A stretch of 64,000 nucleotides of DNA from CAKZNE01 sp040222435 (lineage in GTDB: Bacteria; Bacteroidota; Bacteroidia; Flavobacteriales; Schleiferiaceae). Below are positions 1 through 9,459 of this stretch, in pieces; position 1 is the stretch's first letter, and every line of letters begins with the position of its first letter. The position numbers and the translations under genes were made by a program. The notes beneath the pieces were generated by a model, which saw nothing but the letters and a program-made list of their open reading frames with translations, searched no databases and was not told the DNA's origin. The DNA is taken from positions 1 to 64,000 of the forward strand of contig OZ243107.1 in assembly GCA_965212245.1 (NCBI GenBank), written 5' to 3'.

Positions 1-1
1 T

Positions 2-1723
2 CATGTAGCCAGTATGACGGGAGGCGATTTTTACGGAAGTGAAAGATCCGTAACCGTGGATAAGGCCACAGATGTTAAGATCGTATTCACTGCTGAAGAC
101 GGAACACAAAAAGTACTCAAGGAAAAAACATCCCTCTTACAAGGTGAAATTATTGATGCCGCAGTGCTCAGTAAAAATAAACTCCGTTCCTTTCTGGCCA
201 CACAGATTAAAGATGCCCGTGAAAAAGGCGTATTGTTTTCATTACACATGAAAGCCACCATGATGAAGATCTCGGATCCCATCATTTTTGGTCATGCCGT
301 GGAAGAGTACTTTTCTGAATTATTTTCAAAGCACAAGGCTGAATTTGAAGAACTGGGTGTAAACCTCAATAACGGCTTTGGCGATCTGCTGAGTAAGATC
401 AAAAAGTTACCGGAAGATACCCGTAAAGCAATTGAAGCCGATATAGAAGCTGCTTACGCCAACGGACCAGACCTGGCCATGGTTAATTCTGACAAAGGCA
501 TCACCAACCTCCACGTTCCCAGTGATGTGATTATTGACGCCTCCATGCCAGCCATGATCCGCACTTCAGGGCAGATGTGGGATAAAGAGGGTAAAACCCG
601 CGATACCAAAGCTGTAATTCCGGATCGTTCTTATGCCGGTGTATACCAGGAAACCATTGACAATTGTAAAAAACATGGCGCTTTTGACCCTACTACCATG
701 GGTAGCGTATCCAACGTGGGCTTAATGGCTCAAAAGGCTGAAGAATATGGTTCACACGACAAAACCTTTGAAATAGCTGCCAAGGGTGCCGTTAAGGTGG
801 TGGATGCAGAAGGTAAAACACTTTTGGAGCATGAGGTAGAAAAAGGGGATATCTGGAGAATGTGTCAAACCAAAGATGCACCTGTTCAGGATTGGGTGAA
901 ACTAGCGGTGAACCGTGCCCGCGCTACGGGAAATCCTGCTGTTTTCTGGCTGGATGAAAACCGGGCTCATGATGCGGAGATCATCAAAAAAGTAAATACG
1001 TATTTACCACAATACCCTACCGAAGATCTGGACATAAGGATACTTGCTCCTGTAGAAGCTACACGCTTTTCATTGGAGCGGATACGGGAAGGGAAGGATA
1101 CTGTTTCAGTTACCGGTAATGTGTTACGGGATTATTTAACTGATCTGTTTCCTATTCTTGAATTAGGTACCAGTGCTAAAATGCTTTCCATTGTGCCCCT
1201 TATGAATGGCGGTGGCCTTTTTGAGACCGGAGCAGGAGGTTCGGCTCCTAAGCATGTACAACAATTTGTAGAAGAAAATCACCTGCGCTGGGATTCTTTA
1301 GGCGAATTCCTGGCCCTGGCAGTATCTCTGGAACATTTAGGCGAAACCTACACGAATGCCAAAGCAAAGGTACTGGCAGAAACACTGGATGAAGCTACGG
1401 CCCGCTTCCTGGAAAATGACAAGTCCCCCTCCCGTAAGGCTGGTGAGCTGGATAACCGTGGGAGTCATTTTTACCTTGCGATGTACTGGGCTCAGGCACT
1501 TTCCGAGCAGTCTGATGATCAGGAATTGAAGGAAATCTTTAGTGCGGTAGCGGGTGAAATGGCCAAGCAGGAAGATACAGTTACGGCAGAGCTGATTACG
1601 ATACAGGGTAAACCTGTGGACATTGGTGGCTACTACCGCCCCGATGATGAAAAAACCGAGAATGCCATGCGCCCCAGTGGTACTTTCAATATGATACTGG
1701 ACGGCATTTCGGCCAAAGTATAG
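2..1723 (+). CDS. icd: Monomeric NADP-dependent isocitrate dehydrogenase, 5' truncated
   Basis: Catalyses oxidative decarboxylation of isocitrate to 2-oxoglutarate with NADP+ in the TCA cycle (cytoplasm). The reading frame is open to the left edge (residues HVAS precede the first Met at 14), so the N-terminus lies outside the window; about 573 residues are present against roughly 740 for the monomeric family. Family-typical stretches are seen, including MTGGDFYGSE near the start, SNVGLMAQKAEEYGSHDKTF in the middle and YYRPDDEKTENAMRPSGTFN near the C-terminus. This is the single-chain IDH type, unrelated in size to the dimeric 45 kDa enzyme. A hairpin terminator follows directly. The family call is confident; the symbol is by function. 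Confidence 0.95.
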   Translation, partial: HVASMTGGDFYGSERSVTVDKATDVKIVFTAEDGTQKVLKEKTSLLQGEIIDAAVLSKNKLRSFLATQIKDAREKGVLFSLHMKATMMKISDPIIFGHAVEEYFSELFSKHKAEFEELGVNLNNGFGDLLSKIKKLPEDTRKAIEADIEAAYANGPDLAMVNSDKGITNLHVPSDVIIDASMPAMIRTSGQMWDKEGKTRDTKAVIPDRSYAGVYQETIDNCKKHGAFDPTTMGSVSNVGLMAQKAEEYGSHDKTFEIAAKGAVKVVDAEGKTLLEHEVEKGDIWRMCQTKDAPVQDWVKLAVNRARATGNPAVFWLDENRAHDAEIIKKVNTYLPQYPTEDLDIRILAPVEATRFSLERIREGKDTVSVTGNVLRDYLTDLFPILELGTSAKMLSIVPLMNGGGLFETGAGGSAPKHVQQFVEENHLRWDSLGEFLALAVSLEHLGETYTNAKAKVLAETLDEATARFLENDKSPSRKAGELDNRGSHFYLAMYWAQALSEQSDDQELKEIFSAVAGEMAKQEDTVTAELITIQGKPVDIGGYYRPDDEKTENAMRPSGTFNMILDGISAKV

Positions 1724-1747
1724 TTGATAATAAGGCTAAGTTTTTTG

Positions 1748-1770
1748 AGCCCGGCCTCGTGCCGGGTTTT
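1748..1770 (+). terminator. Rho-independent terminator after isocitrate dehydrogenase
   Basis: The arms CCCGGC (1750-1755) and GCCGGG (1761-1766) are perfect complements around loop CTCGT and are followed by TTTT. It lies 25 bases past the icd stop. Confidence 0.8.
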
Positions 1771-1791
1771 ACCTTTAAACTTGTAACGGAA

Positions 1792-2502
1792 GTGCCTGAA
1801 TTTAAATTAAAAAGGCTGTTTATCGTTCTGCTCCTGTTGCCATTATGGATAAAAGGGCAAACGTTTCCTTCCCGCTTCGGAAGTTTTCAATACGCTGTTT
1901 TTTTGCCATCCAAAAACTATAATGCCGGAAGTTTAGGAAAAGAATTTTCCGAAAAAAGTAAACCTGAGCTCAGTCAGGAATGGAAACTAAGCCTGGTAAC
2001 TCAACTTACCCGGTCATTTTACCTGATCAGCGGCTTGAGCTTCAGACATACCGAAACTACCTATTCATTTTACCCCAATCAAATTGATCCATATTATGGG
2101 TTTGTTAAAGGCGTACGTTCGGACGAAGCAGCAGCCAGCAATGACATACTCTTGAATATCGGAGTGGGATGGCTCCTACCCCTGACTTCAACCCGTCAGT
2201 GGTATCTTTTTCTTCCGCTTGGTATGAATGGTGGTTTTCCGCTCAATCAATATTTTACGCGTACCATAAACCACAACCGGGTTTCCAAAGTCATTTATCA
2301 AAGCAATGAACTACTTCCTCAAAATTTATCACTTGAGTTCAGTGTAATACCAGCAGTTCACTATTACCCTTTTAAATCTTCGCAATTTAAAGAATTAGGC
2401 TTTCAATGGGGCATTAAGCTGGCGGCTGGTAAAATTCATCAACCTAAGGCAGATCCCCGTTATCTTTACGGAATTCACCTGGGTGCTACCTACAAATTCT
2501 AG
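1792..2502 (+). CDS. Secreted hypothetical protein, probable outer-membrane beta-barrel
   Basis: No family is recognised with certainty. A hydrophobic signal peptide (KRLFIVLLLLPLWIKGQ) is followed by alternating hydrophobic and polar segments ending in an aromatic strand (LYGIHLGATYKF), the pattern of small outer-membrane beta-barrels common in Bacteroidota. The frame also has a GTG at 1759, but that codon sits in the loop and 3' arm of the preceding terminator hairpin. The GTG at 1792, just before the KLKR-type signal peptide, is therefore preferred and gives 236 residues. It stands alone between the icd terminator and the next gene. Function unknown; ligand binding or a porin-like role are only possibilities. 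Confidence 0.6.
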   Translation: MPEFKLKRLFIVLLLLPLWIKGQTFPSRFGSFQYAVFLPSKNYNAGSLGKEFSEKSKPELSQEWKLSLVTQLTRSFYLISGLSFRHTETTYSFYPNQIDPYYGFVKGVRSDEAAASNDILLNIGVGWLLPLTSTRQWYLFLPLGMNGGFPLNQYFTRTINHNRVSKVIYQSNELLPQNLSLEFSVIPAVHYYPFKSSQFKELGFQWGIKLAAGKIHQPKADPRYLYGIHLGATYKF

Positions 2503-2549
2503 ATCATTTATCCGTCAAAACCTTTGGCATTTTCTAAATTTACCGCCTT

Positions 2550-3260
2550 ATGAAATACTCCTTTTTGGCCTTGTTGATGTTCCTGCTCTCCGGCTTTCCG
2601 GTAAAGGACAGACCCGTTTATACAAAGGCAGAATTGATCGGGGATTTTAAGCCTGCCTCTCACGATGATTTTGAGAAATTACGCAGTAAGTATACTACCA
2701 AAGAACAGGCGTATTTACGCGAGGAAGTATATGATGCCTTTAAGGATATGTGGAAAGATGCCAGGCGTGATGACATTGACTTAGTAATTATTTCTGCCAC
2801 CCGTAATAAAAGCTACCAGGCTGGTATCTGGAATAATAAGTGGGACAGCTTTGGCGGAACTGAAGAAGACCGGACCGGCCGGATATTACAATACAGCAGT
2901 ATGCCCGGCACCAGCCGGCACCACTGGGGAACTGATTTTGACCTCAATAACCTTAACAACTCCTATTTTGAAAGTGGTGAAGGCTTAAAAGTATATGAGT
3001 GGCTCAAGGCCAATGCTCATAAATACGGTTTCTTTCAACCGTATACCGCCTTTAATACATTTCGCGATGCGGGCTATCGCGAAGAAAAGTGGCACTGGAG
3101 CTATTACCCGCTGGCCAGCCAAATGCAAAGAGCTTATACGCACATCATCACTTATAAAGACATTAACGGATTCAAAGGAAGCCAATACGCAAGTGACCTG
3201 GATGTGATTAACAATTACGTAAACGGGATTGAGATTCCCGAAACCCTATTAAATTATTGA
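2550..3260 (+). CDS. M15 family D-alanyl-D-alanine carboxypeptidase (VanY-like)
   Basis: Predicted zinc peptidase that trims peptidoglycan stem peptides in the periplasm. An N-terminal hydrophobic signal (MKYSFLALLMFLLSGFPV) precedes the catalytic domain. The M15 metal motif SxHxxGxxxD is visible as SRHHWGTDFD (ligands His124 and Asp131), and the second motif ExWH as EEKWHW, giving Glu179 as probable general base and His182 as third ligand. Length (236 aa) is normal for the family. The stop is followed one base later by the pyrophosphatase start, so the two are probably cotranscribed. Exact substrate (DD- or LD-peptide) cannot be read from sequence. Confidence 0.85.
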   Translation: MKYSFLALLMFLLSGFPVKDRPVYTKAELIGDFKPASHDDFEKLRSKYTTKEQAYLREEVYDAFKDMWKDARRDDIDLVIISATRNKSYQAGIWNNKWDSFGGTEEDRTGRILQYSSMPGTSRHHWGTDFDLNNLNNSYFESGEGLKVYEWLKANAHKYGFFQPYTAFNTFRDAGYREEKWHWSYYPLASQMQRAYTHIITYKDINGFKGSQYASDLDVINNYVNGIEIPETLLNY

Positions 3261-3261
3261 A

Positions 3262-3807
3262 ATGAAATATTTTAACCCCTGGCATAACGTAGATCATGCT
3301 TATGACTCGTCCGGGTTTATAAACGGTATTATCGAAATTCCCAAACACACGCGTGCCAAATATGAGCTGGATAAGGAAAGCGGTTTATTGAAGTTGGATC
3401 GTGTACTGTACTCCGCCATGTATTACCCGGCCAACTACGGCTTTATTCCCAAAACCTATTGTGATGATAAAGACCCGCTGGATATTTTGGTGTTATCACA
3501 AATAGAAGTAGTTCCTCTTTGCCTGGTAAAGGCTAAGATTATCGGTGTCATGCGAATGCTGGATAATGGTGAGGCTGATGATAAGATCATAGCGGTAGCC
3601 GCAGGTGATCCTGCTGTGAATCACTTTGAGAATATTTCGGAATTACCCGATCACAGTATACGGGAATTGCGCAGTTTCTTTGAAGATTATAAAAAACTGG
3701 AGAAAAAAGAAGTTATCGTAGAAGAGTTTCAGGATAAAGAAACAGCAATGCAAATTTTGAGTGAATCCATTCAGCTTTACAAGAATGAGATAGAGCCCGG
3801 CTTGTAA
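3262..3807 (+). CDS. ppa: Inorganic pyrophosphatase, family I
   Basis: Hydrolyses pyrophosphate to two phosphates, pulling biosynthetic reactions forward in the cytoplasm. The family I signature DDKDPLDILV, with the metal-binding Asp triad, follows YYPANYGFIPKTYC. At 181 residues it has the usual size of bacterial family I enzymes. The start lies one base after the upstream peptidase stop, suggesting translational coupling. No unusual features are seen in the active site. Confidence 0.95.
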   Translation: MKYFNPWHNVDHAYDSSGFINGIIEIPKHTRAKYELDKESGLLKLDRVLYSAMYYPANYGFIPKTYCDDKDPLDILVLSQIEVVPLCLVKAKIIGVMRMLDNGEADDKIIAVAAGDPAVNHFENISELPDHSIRELRSFFEDYKKLEKKEVIVEEFQDKETAMQILSESIQLYKNEIEPGL

Positions 3808-3867
3808 ATCCAGGCACTTTCGTAATCAATTTGAGGGTTTCAGGGTTAGTATTAAAAGTCTGATACT

Positions 3868-4908
3868 ATGAAGTTACCCCTTACCTTTTTCTTTTTTCCC
3901 CTTATCGTCTTATTACACGCTCAGCCCCAGTTTCGTGTTCTCCATTATAGTGAAACCTCCGGTTTTGATCACAACACCCGCCAAAACTCACTGGCCATGT
4001 TACAAAATATGGGTGCTCAAAATGGTTTTGTAACAGATGATGATCAAACCGGTGATGCCTTCAACACACTTACAGGCCTTTCTCAATATACTGTAGTGGT
4101 GTTTGCCAATACCAGCGGAAATGCTCTGCTGGACTCATTGCAACGCGCCAACTTTGAGGATTATATAGCACAGGGCGGATCTTTAATTGGCATTCATGCC
4201 GCCTCAGACACCTACCGCCACTCATCTGCCAACGGTAGTAATACCGGTACCTGGGATTGGTACGCAAAAACGCTTGGCGCCAGTGTTCAGAATAACCCCA
4301 ATCACGTAAGCGGAACTCCAACCTATCAAATGTCCGTTACCGGTTTTCATGAAACTACCCAAAACATACCCAGCCCCTGGGTAAAAGCCGAAGAATACTA
4401 TTACTGGGGCAATGGTTATTACAATATTGATAATGTACCTCTCTTAAAAGTGGAAGCTACGGTGGGTCCCAACGGACAAACCAACCCTTATGACAGCATC
4501 AGGCCCATGTCATGGTACCGTGTGTTACCAGATAGCGGCTCTGTATTTTACACGGCTCTGGGACATGCCAACAGTAATTACACTGGTGATACCGCTTTTT
4601 ACAACCACATCCGTGATGCTGTTTTATGGATTGCAGATCAATCTACATTAAGTGCTGGTCCGGAGTCAGAACGCAATCTTTTTGAACTCTACCCTATTCC
4701 TGTGGAAACGGAGCTTATTTTAGAGAACCTTCCCAGGGACTGGGTAAAAGTAGAAATCCGCAACTCAGCCGGAGCAAGGGTTATGCTTATTGATAAATAT
4801 GATAAAGATCTGCGTACTATCAATGTCAGCCAGCTGAATTCTGGTAATTATTTCCTGATCATCGCCTCACCCAATAAGGTGAAGCGTATTCAGTTTGTAA
4901 AGGACTAG
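3868..4908 (+). CDS. ThuA-like domain protein with type A T9SS sorting domain
   Basis: Secreted protein of 346 residues. A signal peptide (residues 1-18, ending at HAQ) is followed by a ThuA-like glutamine-amidotransferase-fold domain: VLHYSETSGFDHNTRQNS near the N-terminus, then QGGSLIGIHAASDTY and SWYRVLPDSGSVFYTALGH, all typical of the ThuA family associated with sugar utilisation. The last ~75 residues (from NLFELYPIPVETELILENLP to IQFVKD) are a type A T9SS sorting domain, so the product is probably exported and attached to or released from the surface. ThuA catalytic function is not established. The DoxX gene starts one base after its stop. Confidence 0.85.
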   Translation: MKLPLTFFFFPLIVLLHAQPQFRVLHYSETSGFDHNTRQNSLAMLQNMGAQNGFVTDDDQTGDAFNTLTGLSQYTVVVFANTSGNALLDSLQRANFEDYIAQGGSLIGIHAASDTYRHSSANGSNTGTWDWYAKTLGASVQNNPNHVSGTPTYQMSVTGFHETTQNIPSPWVKAEEYYYWGNGYYNIDNVPLLKVEATVGPNGQTNPYDSIRPMSWYRVLPDSGSVFYTALGHANSNYTGDTAFYNHIRDAVLWIADQSTLSAGPESERNLFELYPIPVETELILENLPRDWVKVEIRNSAGARVMLIDKYDKDLRTINVSQLNSGNYFLIIASPNKVKRIQFVKD

Positions 4909-4909
4909 T

Positions 4910-5254
4910 ATGGTTGATGTATACCTTATGTCATTCCTTTATATAGCCGCTGGAACTTCTCATTTTATTGTTCCCCGTCTTTTTGAGCGCATTGTACCTC
5001 CTTTTATATCCTGGCCCAAAGCAGCTGTAGTATGGAGTGGCCTGGCAGAGATCATTTTAGGCGTGGCCCTTTGCTTTCCCATTCTGCGCTCGTGGGCAGC
5101 TATAGGTATTATTCTGTTGCTTATAGCCGTTTTTCCGGCTAACATCTACCAGGTAATACATTCTAAAGCCCGGTTAGGCTTACCTCTGTGGGTAATTATT
5201 TTGAGACTTCCTATACAACTGGTTCTCATTTACTGGGCCTATCAGTATATTTAA
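4910..5254 (+). CDS. DoxX-like small membrane protein
   Basis: A 114-residue integral membrane protein with about four hydrophobic helices, similar to the DoxX-like family: YIAAGTSHFIVPRLFERIVPP, a second helix around LAEIILGVALCFPILRSW, a third around IGIILLLIAVFPANIYQ, and a fourth at the C-terminus. The HF and PPFIS positions are typical of DoxX-like proteins whose biochemical role is poorly defined. The start codon follows the ThuA-like gene stop by one base, so it is likely cotranscribed with it. No catalytic residues can be assigned. Confidence 0.75.
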   Translation: MVDVYLMSFLYIAAGTSHFIVPRLFERIVPPFISWPKAAVVWSGLAEIILGVALCFPILRSWAAIGIILLLIAVFPANIYQVIHSKARLGLPLWVIILRLPIQLVLIYWAYQYI

Positions 5255-5397
5255 AATCCATTTTACTCTTTAAAGTTAAATTCCGTTAAACTTTTTACTG
5301 AAGCTGTTAAAAGCAAAGGGTTTTTGATCAAAGAGAACCTTAAGTTTCAGTCAAAAAATTATATTAGCCTTCCCCTAAAACTTTGACCAAACGGGAA

Positions 5398-6663
5398 ATG
5401 AAAAAAAAATATTTACCCATACTATTAATTGCTGCGGCTGTACTTATAGTATTGGCCTGGTCTTTTTCTGGTGAAGCAGAAGAAGAAAAAGAAATAACCA
5501 CCACGGCTTTTGTGGGGAATTTTCAAGATTTGGTAGTAAGTTCAGGTGAGCTTATTGCCAAAAATTCTGAAGATATTTTAGGCCCGAATGGCCTGCAGCG
5601 CTATGGGCTTTATAATGTACAGATTTCTGACATTATTCCGGAAGGATCTTATGTAGAACAAGGAGACTTTGTGTGTAGCCTTGATAAATCCGATATCAAC
5701 ACCAAGATCAATGATGTATTGGTAGAGCTGGAAAAAGCGGAAAGTCAGTATACCCAAACCAAACTGGATACCTCATTAACCCTTCGTGAAAAAAGGAATG
5801 AACTGGAGAATCTGGCCTTCCAGATCAAGCAAAAGCAAATAGAGCTGGAACAAAGTGCCTATGAGCCCCCTGCTACTATTCAACGCCTCCGGCTGGATCT
5901 GGAAAAGTTGCGTCAGGATCTTACGCAGTCCGAAGAAAATTACCAGATCAAAAAGCAACAAAGCACAGCTAAAATGATTGAAGCTGGTGCAGAATTGCAA
6001 CAAAAGAAAAACCGCCTGGAGAAACTACAGGAACTTATGGGCCAGTTTACCATTACTGCTCCTAAAAGCGGAATGCTGATCTACAAACGTGAATGGGATG
6101 GGGATAAGCGCAAGACCGGCTCTACCATTTCGCCCTGGGACCCGGCCGTGGCCACCCTGCCTGACCTTAGTGAAATGCTATCCAAAACCTATATTAATGA
6201 AGTAGACATTCGCAAGGTGAAAACCGGCCAGGAAGTTGCTCTCGGCCTGGATGCTTTTCCTGATATTGAATTAAGCGGATCTGTTACCAAGGTAGCCAAT
6301 GTGGGTGAAACCCGAAAAGGTTCTGACACCAAGGTGTTTGAGGTAGAGATTGTGGTAAACGAAAGCGATTCTACTTACCGCCCCGGTATGACCACCAGTA
6401 ATCAAATCCTTACCAACGAGATCAGTGCGGTTTTGCAAATTCCACTGGAAGCTATTTACGCACAGGACGATATGAGTTTTGTATACCTGAAAGAAGGGGT
6501 AGGCATTACCAAAAAGCAAGTACAATTGGGAGCAGCCAATGATGAATTTGTAATCATCAAAAAGGGAATCAGCGAAGGTGATGAAGTATATCTCTCAGAA
6601 CCCGTTTCGGCCCGTAATCAGGAAATTCAAACCCTCTCTTCACAGACGGCCGCTCTCCCATGA
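5398..6663 (+). CDS. HlyD-family efflux adaptor (membrane fusion protein)
   Basis: Periplasmic adaptor joining an inner-membrane transporter to a TolC channel. The N-terminal anchor (YLPILLIAAAVLIVLAW) is followed by the lipoyl half-motif, a long charged coiled-coil hairpin (about residues 95-210), the second lipoyl half (FTITAPKSGMLIYKREWDG), and beta-barrel and membrane-proximal domains. The frame also allows a TTG start at 5383, but the ATG at 5398 followed by KKKYLP is more plausible (421 aa). Its stop overlaps the permease start (ATGA), and tolC overlaps the permease, so the three form one operon. Substrate unknown; MacA-type partners export peptides, macrolides or lipoproteins. Confidence 0.88.
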   Translation: MKKKYLPILLIAAAVLIVLAWSFSGEAEEEKEITTTAFVGNFQDLVVSSGELIAKNSEDILGPNGLQRYGLYNVQISDIIPEGSYVEQGDFVCSLDKSDINTKINDVLVELEKAESQYTQTKLDTSLTLREKRNELENLAFQIKQKQIELEQSAYEPPATIQRLRLDLEKLRQDLTQSEENYQIKKQQSTAKMIEAGAELQQKKNRLEKLQELMGQFTITAPKSGMLIYKREWDGDKRKTGSTISPWDPAVATLPDLSEMLSKTYINEVDIRKVKTGQEVALGLDAFPDIELSGSVTKVANVGETRKGSDTKVFEVEIVVNESDSTYRPGMTTSNQILTNEISAVLQIPLEAIYAQDDMSFVYLKEGVGITKKQVQLGAANDEFVIIKKGISEGDEVYLSEPVSARNQEIQTLSSQTAALP

Positions 6664-8003
6664 AAACATTCTGGAGTGAACGCAATCTGATCAATCTCAA
6701 GATCGCCTTTGATGCTATCCGGGCCAATCAGGTACGGTCCATACTTACCGCTTTGGGGATTATTTTTGGTGTGGCTGCCGTAATTACCATGTTGGCCATA
6801 GGAAAAGGAGCCAAAGAAGAAATACTGAGTCAAATTGAACTGGTGGGTGTAAATAATATAGAAATCCGCCCCGTAATTGAACAAAACGAAGGCGAGGTAG
6901 GTGAAGAAACCGGCATTGCCCGGGAGAAGAAATTCTCAAAAGGACTGGATCTGCAGGACGTAAGGAGTATTACTGAGGTTTTACCACAGGTTTCTAAGAT
7001 AAGTCCCGAGATTATCATTGAAACTTTTGTGATCAATCAAGGCAAACAACGTAGCGCTAAACTTATAGGTGTTACCCCATCCTTCTTTGAAATTTCTAAT
7101 ATCGGTATTCGTGAGGGGCAGCATTTTACCCCCTTGCAAATGGAGAATGCCGAAGCGGTATGTATCATCGGTAGCGGAGTGCAAAAGAAATTTTTCACCG
7201 GTAATAACCCCATAGGAAAAGAACTTAAGGTGGGTAACCAATGGCTTACGGTAATCGGTGTTACTGAAGAAAAGGCCATCTCTCAAAAAGCACTGGACAA
7301 CCTGGGCATCCGTGATTATAACATGGACATTTACACACCTATTGAAACCGTGCTTATCCGGTATAAAAACCGGGCTTTACTATTGGCCGGAAAACAACAG
7401 CGGGGCCGGGGTAATGATGATGATGAAAAAGAGAGCAATACCAATTTTAATTATCACCAGATAGACCGTATGGTGGTACAGGTGAGCAATAGCGAATACC
7501 TGAATGCCAGTGCGGAAGTTATAAGTCGTATGCTTAAGCGTAAGCATAACAATGTGGTAGATTTTGAGATCACCATTCCCCAACAATTATTGGAACAACA
7601 ACAAAAAACCAAGGATATTTTTAACCTGGTACTGAGTGCTATTGCCGGTATTTCATTGCTGGTGGGCGGAATCGGTATCATGAATATTATGCTGGCTTCG
7701 GTATTGGAACGTACCCGGGAAATTGGTACACGCCTGGCCATAGGTGCTAAAAAAAGTGATATTATCAGCCAGTTCTTATTTGAAGCTTTATTGATCAGCC
7801 TCAGTGGTGGTATTATAGGCATTATACTTGGCGTTCTCGCATCCTACCTGATATCTGAGCTGGCCGATATTCAAACCCTGGTATCGCCCTTTGCTATTTT
7901 TATTTCATTTGGAGTAGCCTCGGTTACCGGACTGGTTTTTGGTTTGTCGCCCGCCCGGAGGGCTGCCATGCAAAACCCTGTAGAATCTTTACGTTATGAA
8001 TAA
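6660..8003 (+). CDS. MacB/FtsX-type ABC transporter permease without ATPase domain
   Basis: Inner-membrane permease with the MacB fold: one N-terminal helix (SILTALGIIFGVAAVITML), a large periplasmic MacB_PCD domain, then three C-terminal helices with the FtsX region (IMNIMLASVLERTREIGTRLAIGAKKSDI). It is 447 residues long, while canonical MacB (about 650 aa) starts with a nucleotide-binding domain that is absent here. No ABC ATPase is encoded in this operon, so an ATPase must be supplied elsewhere if it works as a transporter. It overlaps the adaptor by 4 bases and tolC by 8, which implies coupled translation. An insertion rich in acidic residues (GRGNDDDEKESN) lies in the periplasmic domain. 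Confidence 0.9.
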   Translation: MKTFWSERNLINLKIAFDAIRANQVRSILTALGIIFGVAAVITMLAIGKGAKEEILSQIELVGVNNIEIRPVIEQNEGEVGEETGIAREKKFSKGLDLQDVRSITEVLPQVSKISPEIIIETFVINQGKQRSAKLIGVTPSFFEISNIGIREGQHFTPLQMENAEAVCIIGSGVQKKFFTGNNPIGKELKVGNQWLTVIGVTEEKAISQKALDNLGIRDYNMDIYTPIETVLIRYKNRALLLAGKQQRGRGNDDDEKESNTNFNYHQIDRMVVQVSNSEYLNASAEVISRMLKRKHNNVVDFEITIPQQLLEQQQKTKDIFNLVLSAIAGISLLVGGIGIMNIMLASVLERTREIGTRLAIGAKKSDIISQFLFEALLISLSGGIIGIILGVLASYLISELADIQTLVSPFAIFISFGVASVTGLVFGLSPARRAAMQNPVESLRYE

Positions 8004-9459
8004 GATTGTTTTTGTGCTGCTATGTGGTATAAGCTGTATTTTTTCTCTTTCAGCACAGCAAAAAGAAGAACTTTCACTCGCGGAAACCATCCAGCGGGCT
8101 AAAGAACAATCACCATCGTATTACCGCGCTATAAACCAGGCCGAGAATGAATACTGGAACTACCGCCAGTTCCGGGCTTCCAATATGCCTCAGTTAAGAC
8201 TTAACGGTACTTTGCCGGAATACAGCAAGTCTATTTCACGTATTATACTGGATGATGGTACCTATGCCTTCCGGCCCAGTGAACAGTTGCTAATGGATGC
8301 TTCACTGGCCATAAACCAGCGGGTGTTGCTTACCGGAGGAAATCTATCCGTTTCATCTTCCCTTCAGCGAACTGATATTTATGACCCGGTACGCAGGCTC
8401 GATTATTTTTCCGTTCCCGTTTCACTCAGTTACTCGCAACCCATGATGCTGTACAATGAGCTGAAGTGGAATAACCGCATACAACCTTTGGTCTATAAGG
8501 AATCACAAAGGGCTTTTCATGAAAATATGGAAACCATTTCCAGTGAAGCTACTGAGTTATATTTCAATGCCCTGGATGCGTCCATCAATAAGCAGATCGC
8601 CACGTTTAACGTATCCAATAACGATACCCTCTTCCAGATATCAAAAGGACGCTATAATCTCGGTAAAATAGCAGAGAACGATCTGTTACAAATTGAATTG
8701 AACCTCCTGAATGCCCGTAACTCCCTACGCTCTGCAGAGCTGAATTATGAAATTGCCACTCAAAACCTTAAACGTTACCTGGGCATTCCCACAGATGCTG
8801 ATCTAAGCCTTTCCATTCCTACAGATGTTCCCGATATTAATATCCCCATTGAAAAAGCTTTGGATGAGTCCCGTAATAATCGGCAGGCCGTATTGGAATT
8901 CAGGAGGCGCAGGCTGGAAGCTGAACAAGCGGTAGCTGCTGCCAGAGGACAAAGTGGTTACAATTTTAACCTGCAAGCCAATTTCGGACTTAACAAACAA
9001 GACAATGATTTTAACCAGGTATACCTCACCCCTTTTTCGCAGCAAAACCGTATTTCAGTAGGCGTAAGCATACCTATAATAGATTGGGGAAATGCCAAGG
9101 CACAGGTACGCAGGGCTAAAGCCAATCGTGATCTTGTAGAAGTAAACGTGCAACAGGATGAAATAAACTTTGAGCAGGAAGTATACTTGCAGGTTATGCG
9201 TTTCAATATGCAAAAAGTACAGTTGGAAATTGCTTCTAAAGCTGACACAGTAGCTCAAAAACGTTATGAGGTAACCAAGCAACGTTACTTAACCGGAAAG
9301 ATCACTATAACGGATCTGAATCTGGCCCAAAGTGAAAAAGACAGCGCCCGCAAGAATTACCTCGCAGCTTTACGGTCGTATTGGTCTTCTTACTATACCG
9401 TTCGCAGGCTTACCCTCTATGATTTTGTAAATCAGAGAACTATAACATACGAAAAATGA
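7996..9459 (+). CDS. TolC-family outer-membrane efflux protein
   Basis: Outer-membrane channel component of a tripartite exporter, 487 residues, within the normal family range. A cleavable signal (MNKIVFVLLCGISCIFSLSAQQ) is followed by two OEP repeats. The first contains long amphipathic helices such as ELNLLNARNSLRSAELNYEIATQNLKRYL (broken here by position: about residues 235-263), and the second has the matching RYLTGKITITDLNLAQSEKDSARKNYL region (about 435-462). It is the last gene of the adaptor-permease-channel operon. Nothing in the sequence specifies the cargo. Confidence 0.92.
   Translation: MNKIVFVLLCGISCIFSLSAQQKEELSLAETIQRAKEQSPSYYRAINQAENEYWNYRQFRASNMPQLRLNGTLPEYSKSISRIILDDGTYAFRPSEQLLMDASLAINQRVLLTGGNLSVSSSLQRTDIYDPVRRLDYFSVPVSLSYSQPMMLYNELKWNNRIQPLVYKESQRAFHENMETISSEATELYFNALDASINKQIATFNVSNNDTLFQISKGRYNLGKIAENDLLQIELNLLNARNSLRSAELNYEIATQNLKRYLGIPTDADLSLSIPTDVPDINIPIEKALDESRNNRQAVLEFRRRRLEAEQAVAAARGQSGYNFNLQANFGLNKQDNDFNQVYLTPFSQQNRISVGVSIPIIDWGNAKAQVRRAKANRDLVEVNVQQDEINFEQEVYLQVMRFNMQKVQLEIASKADTVAQKRYEVTKQRYLTGKITITDLNLAQSEKDSARKNYLAALRSYWSSYYTVRRLTLYDFVNQRTITYEK

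Noticed and set aside
1759..1791. GTG start extending the beta-barrel-like protein by 11 residues
   Set aside because: The codon is inside the hairpin of the icd terminator, and the extension precedes the signal peptide.
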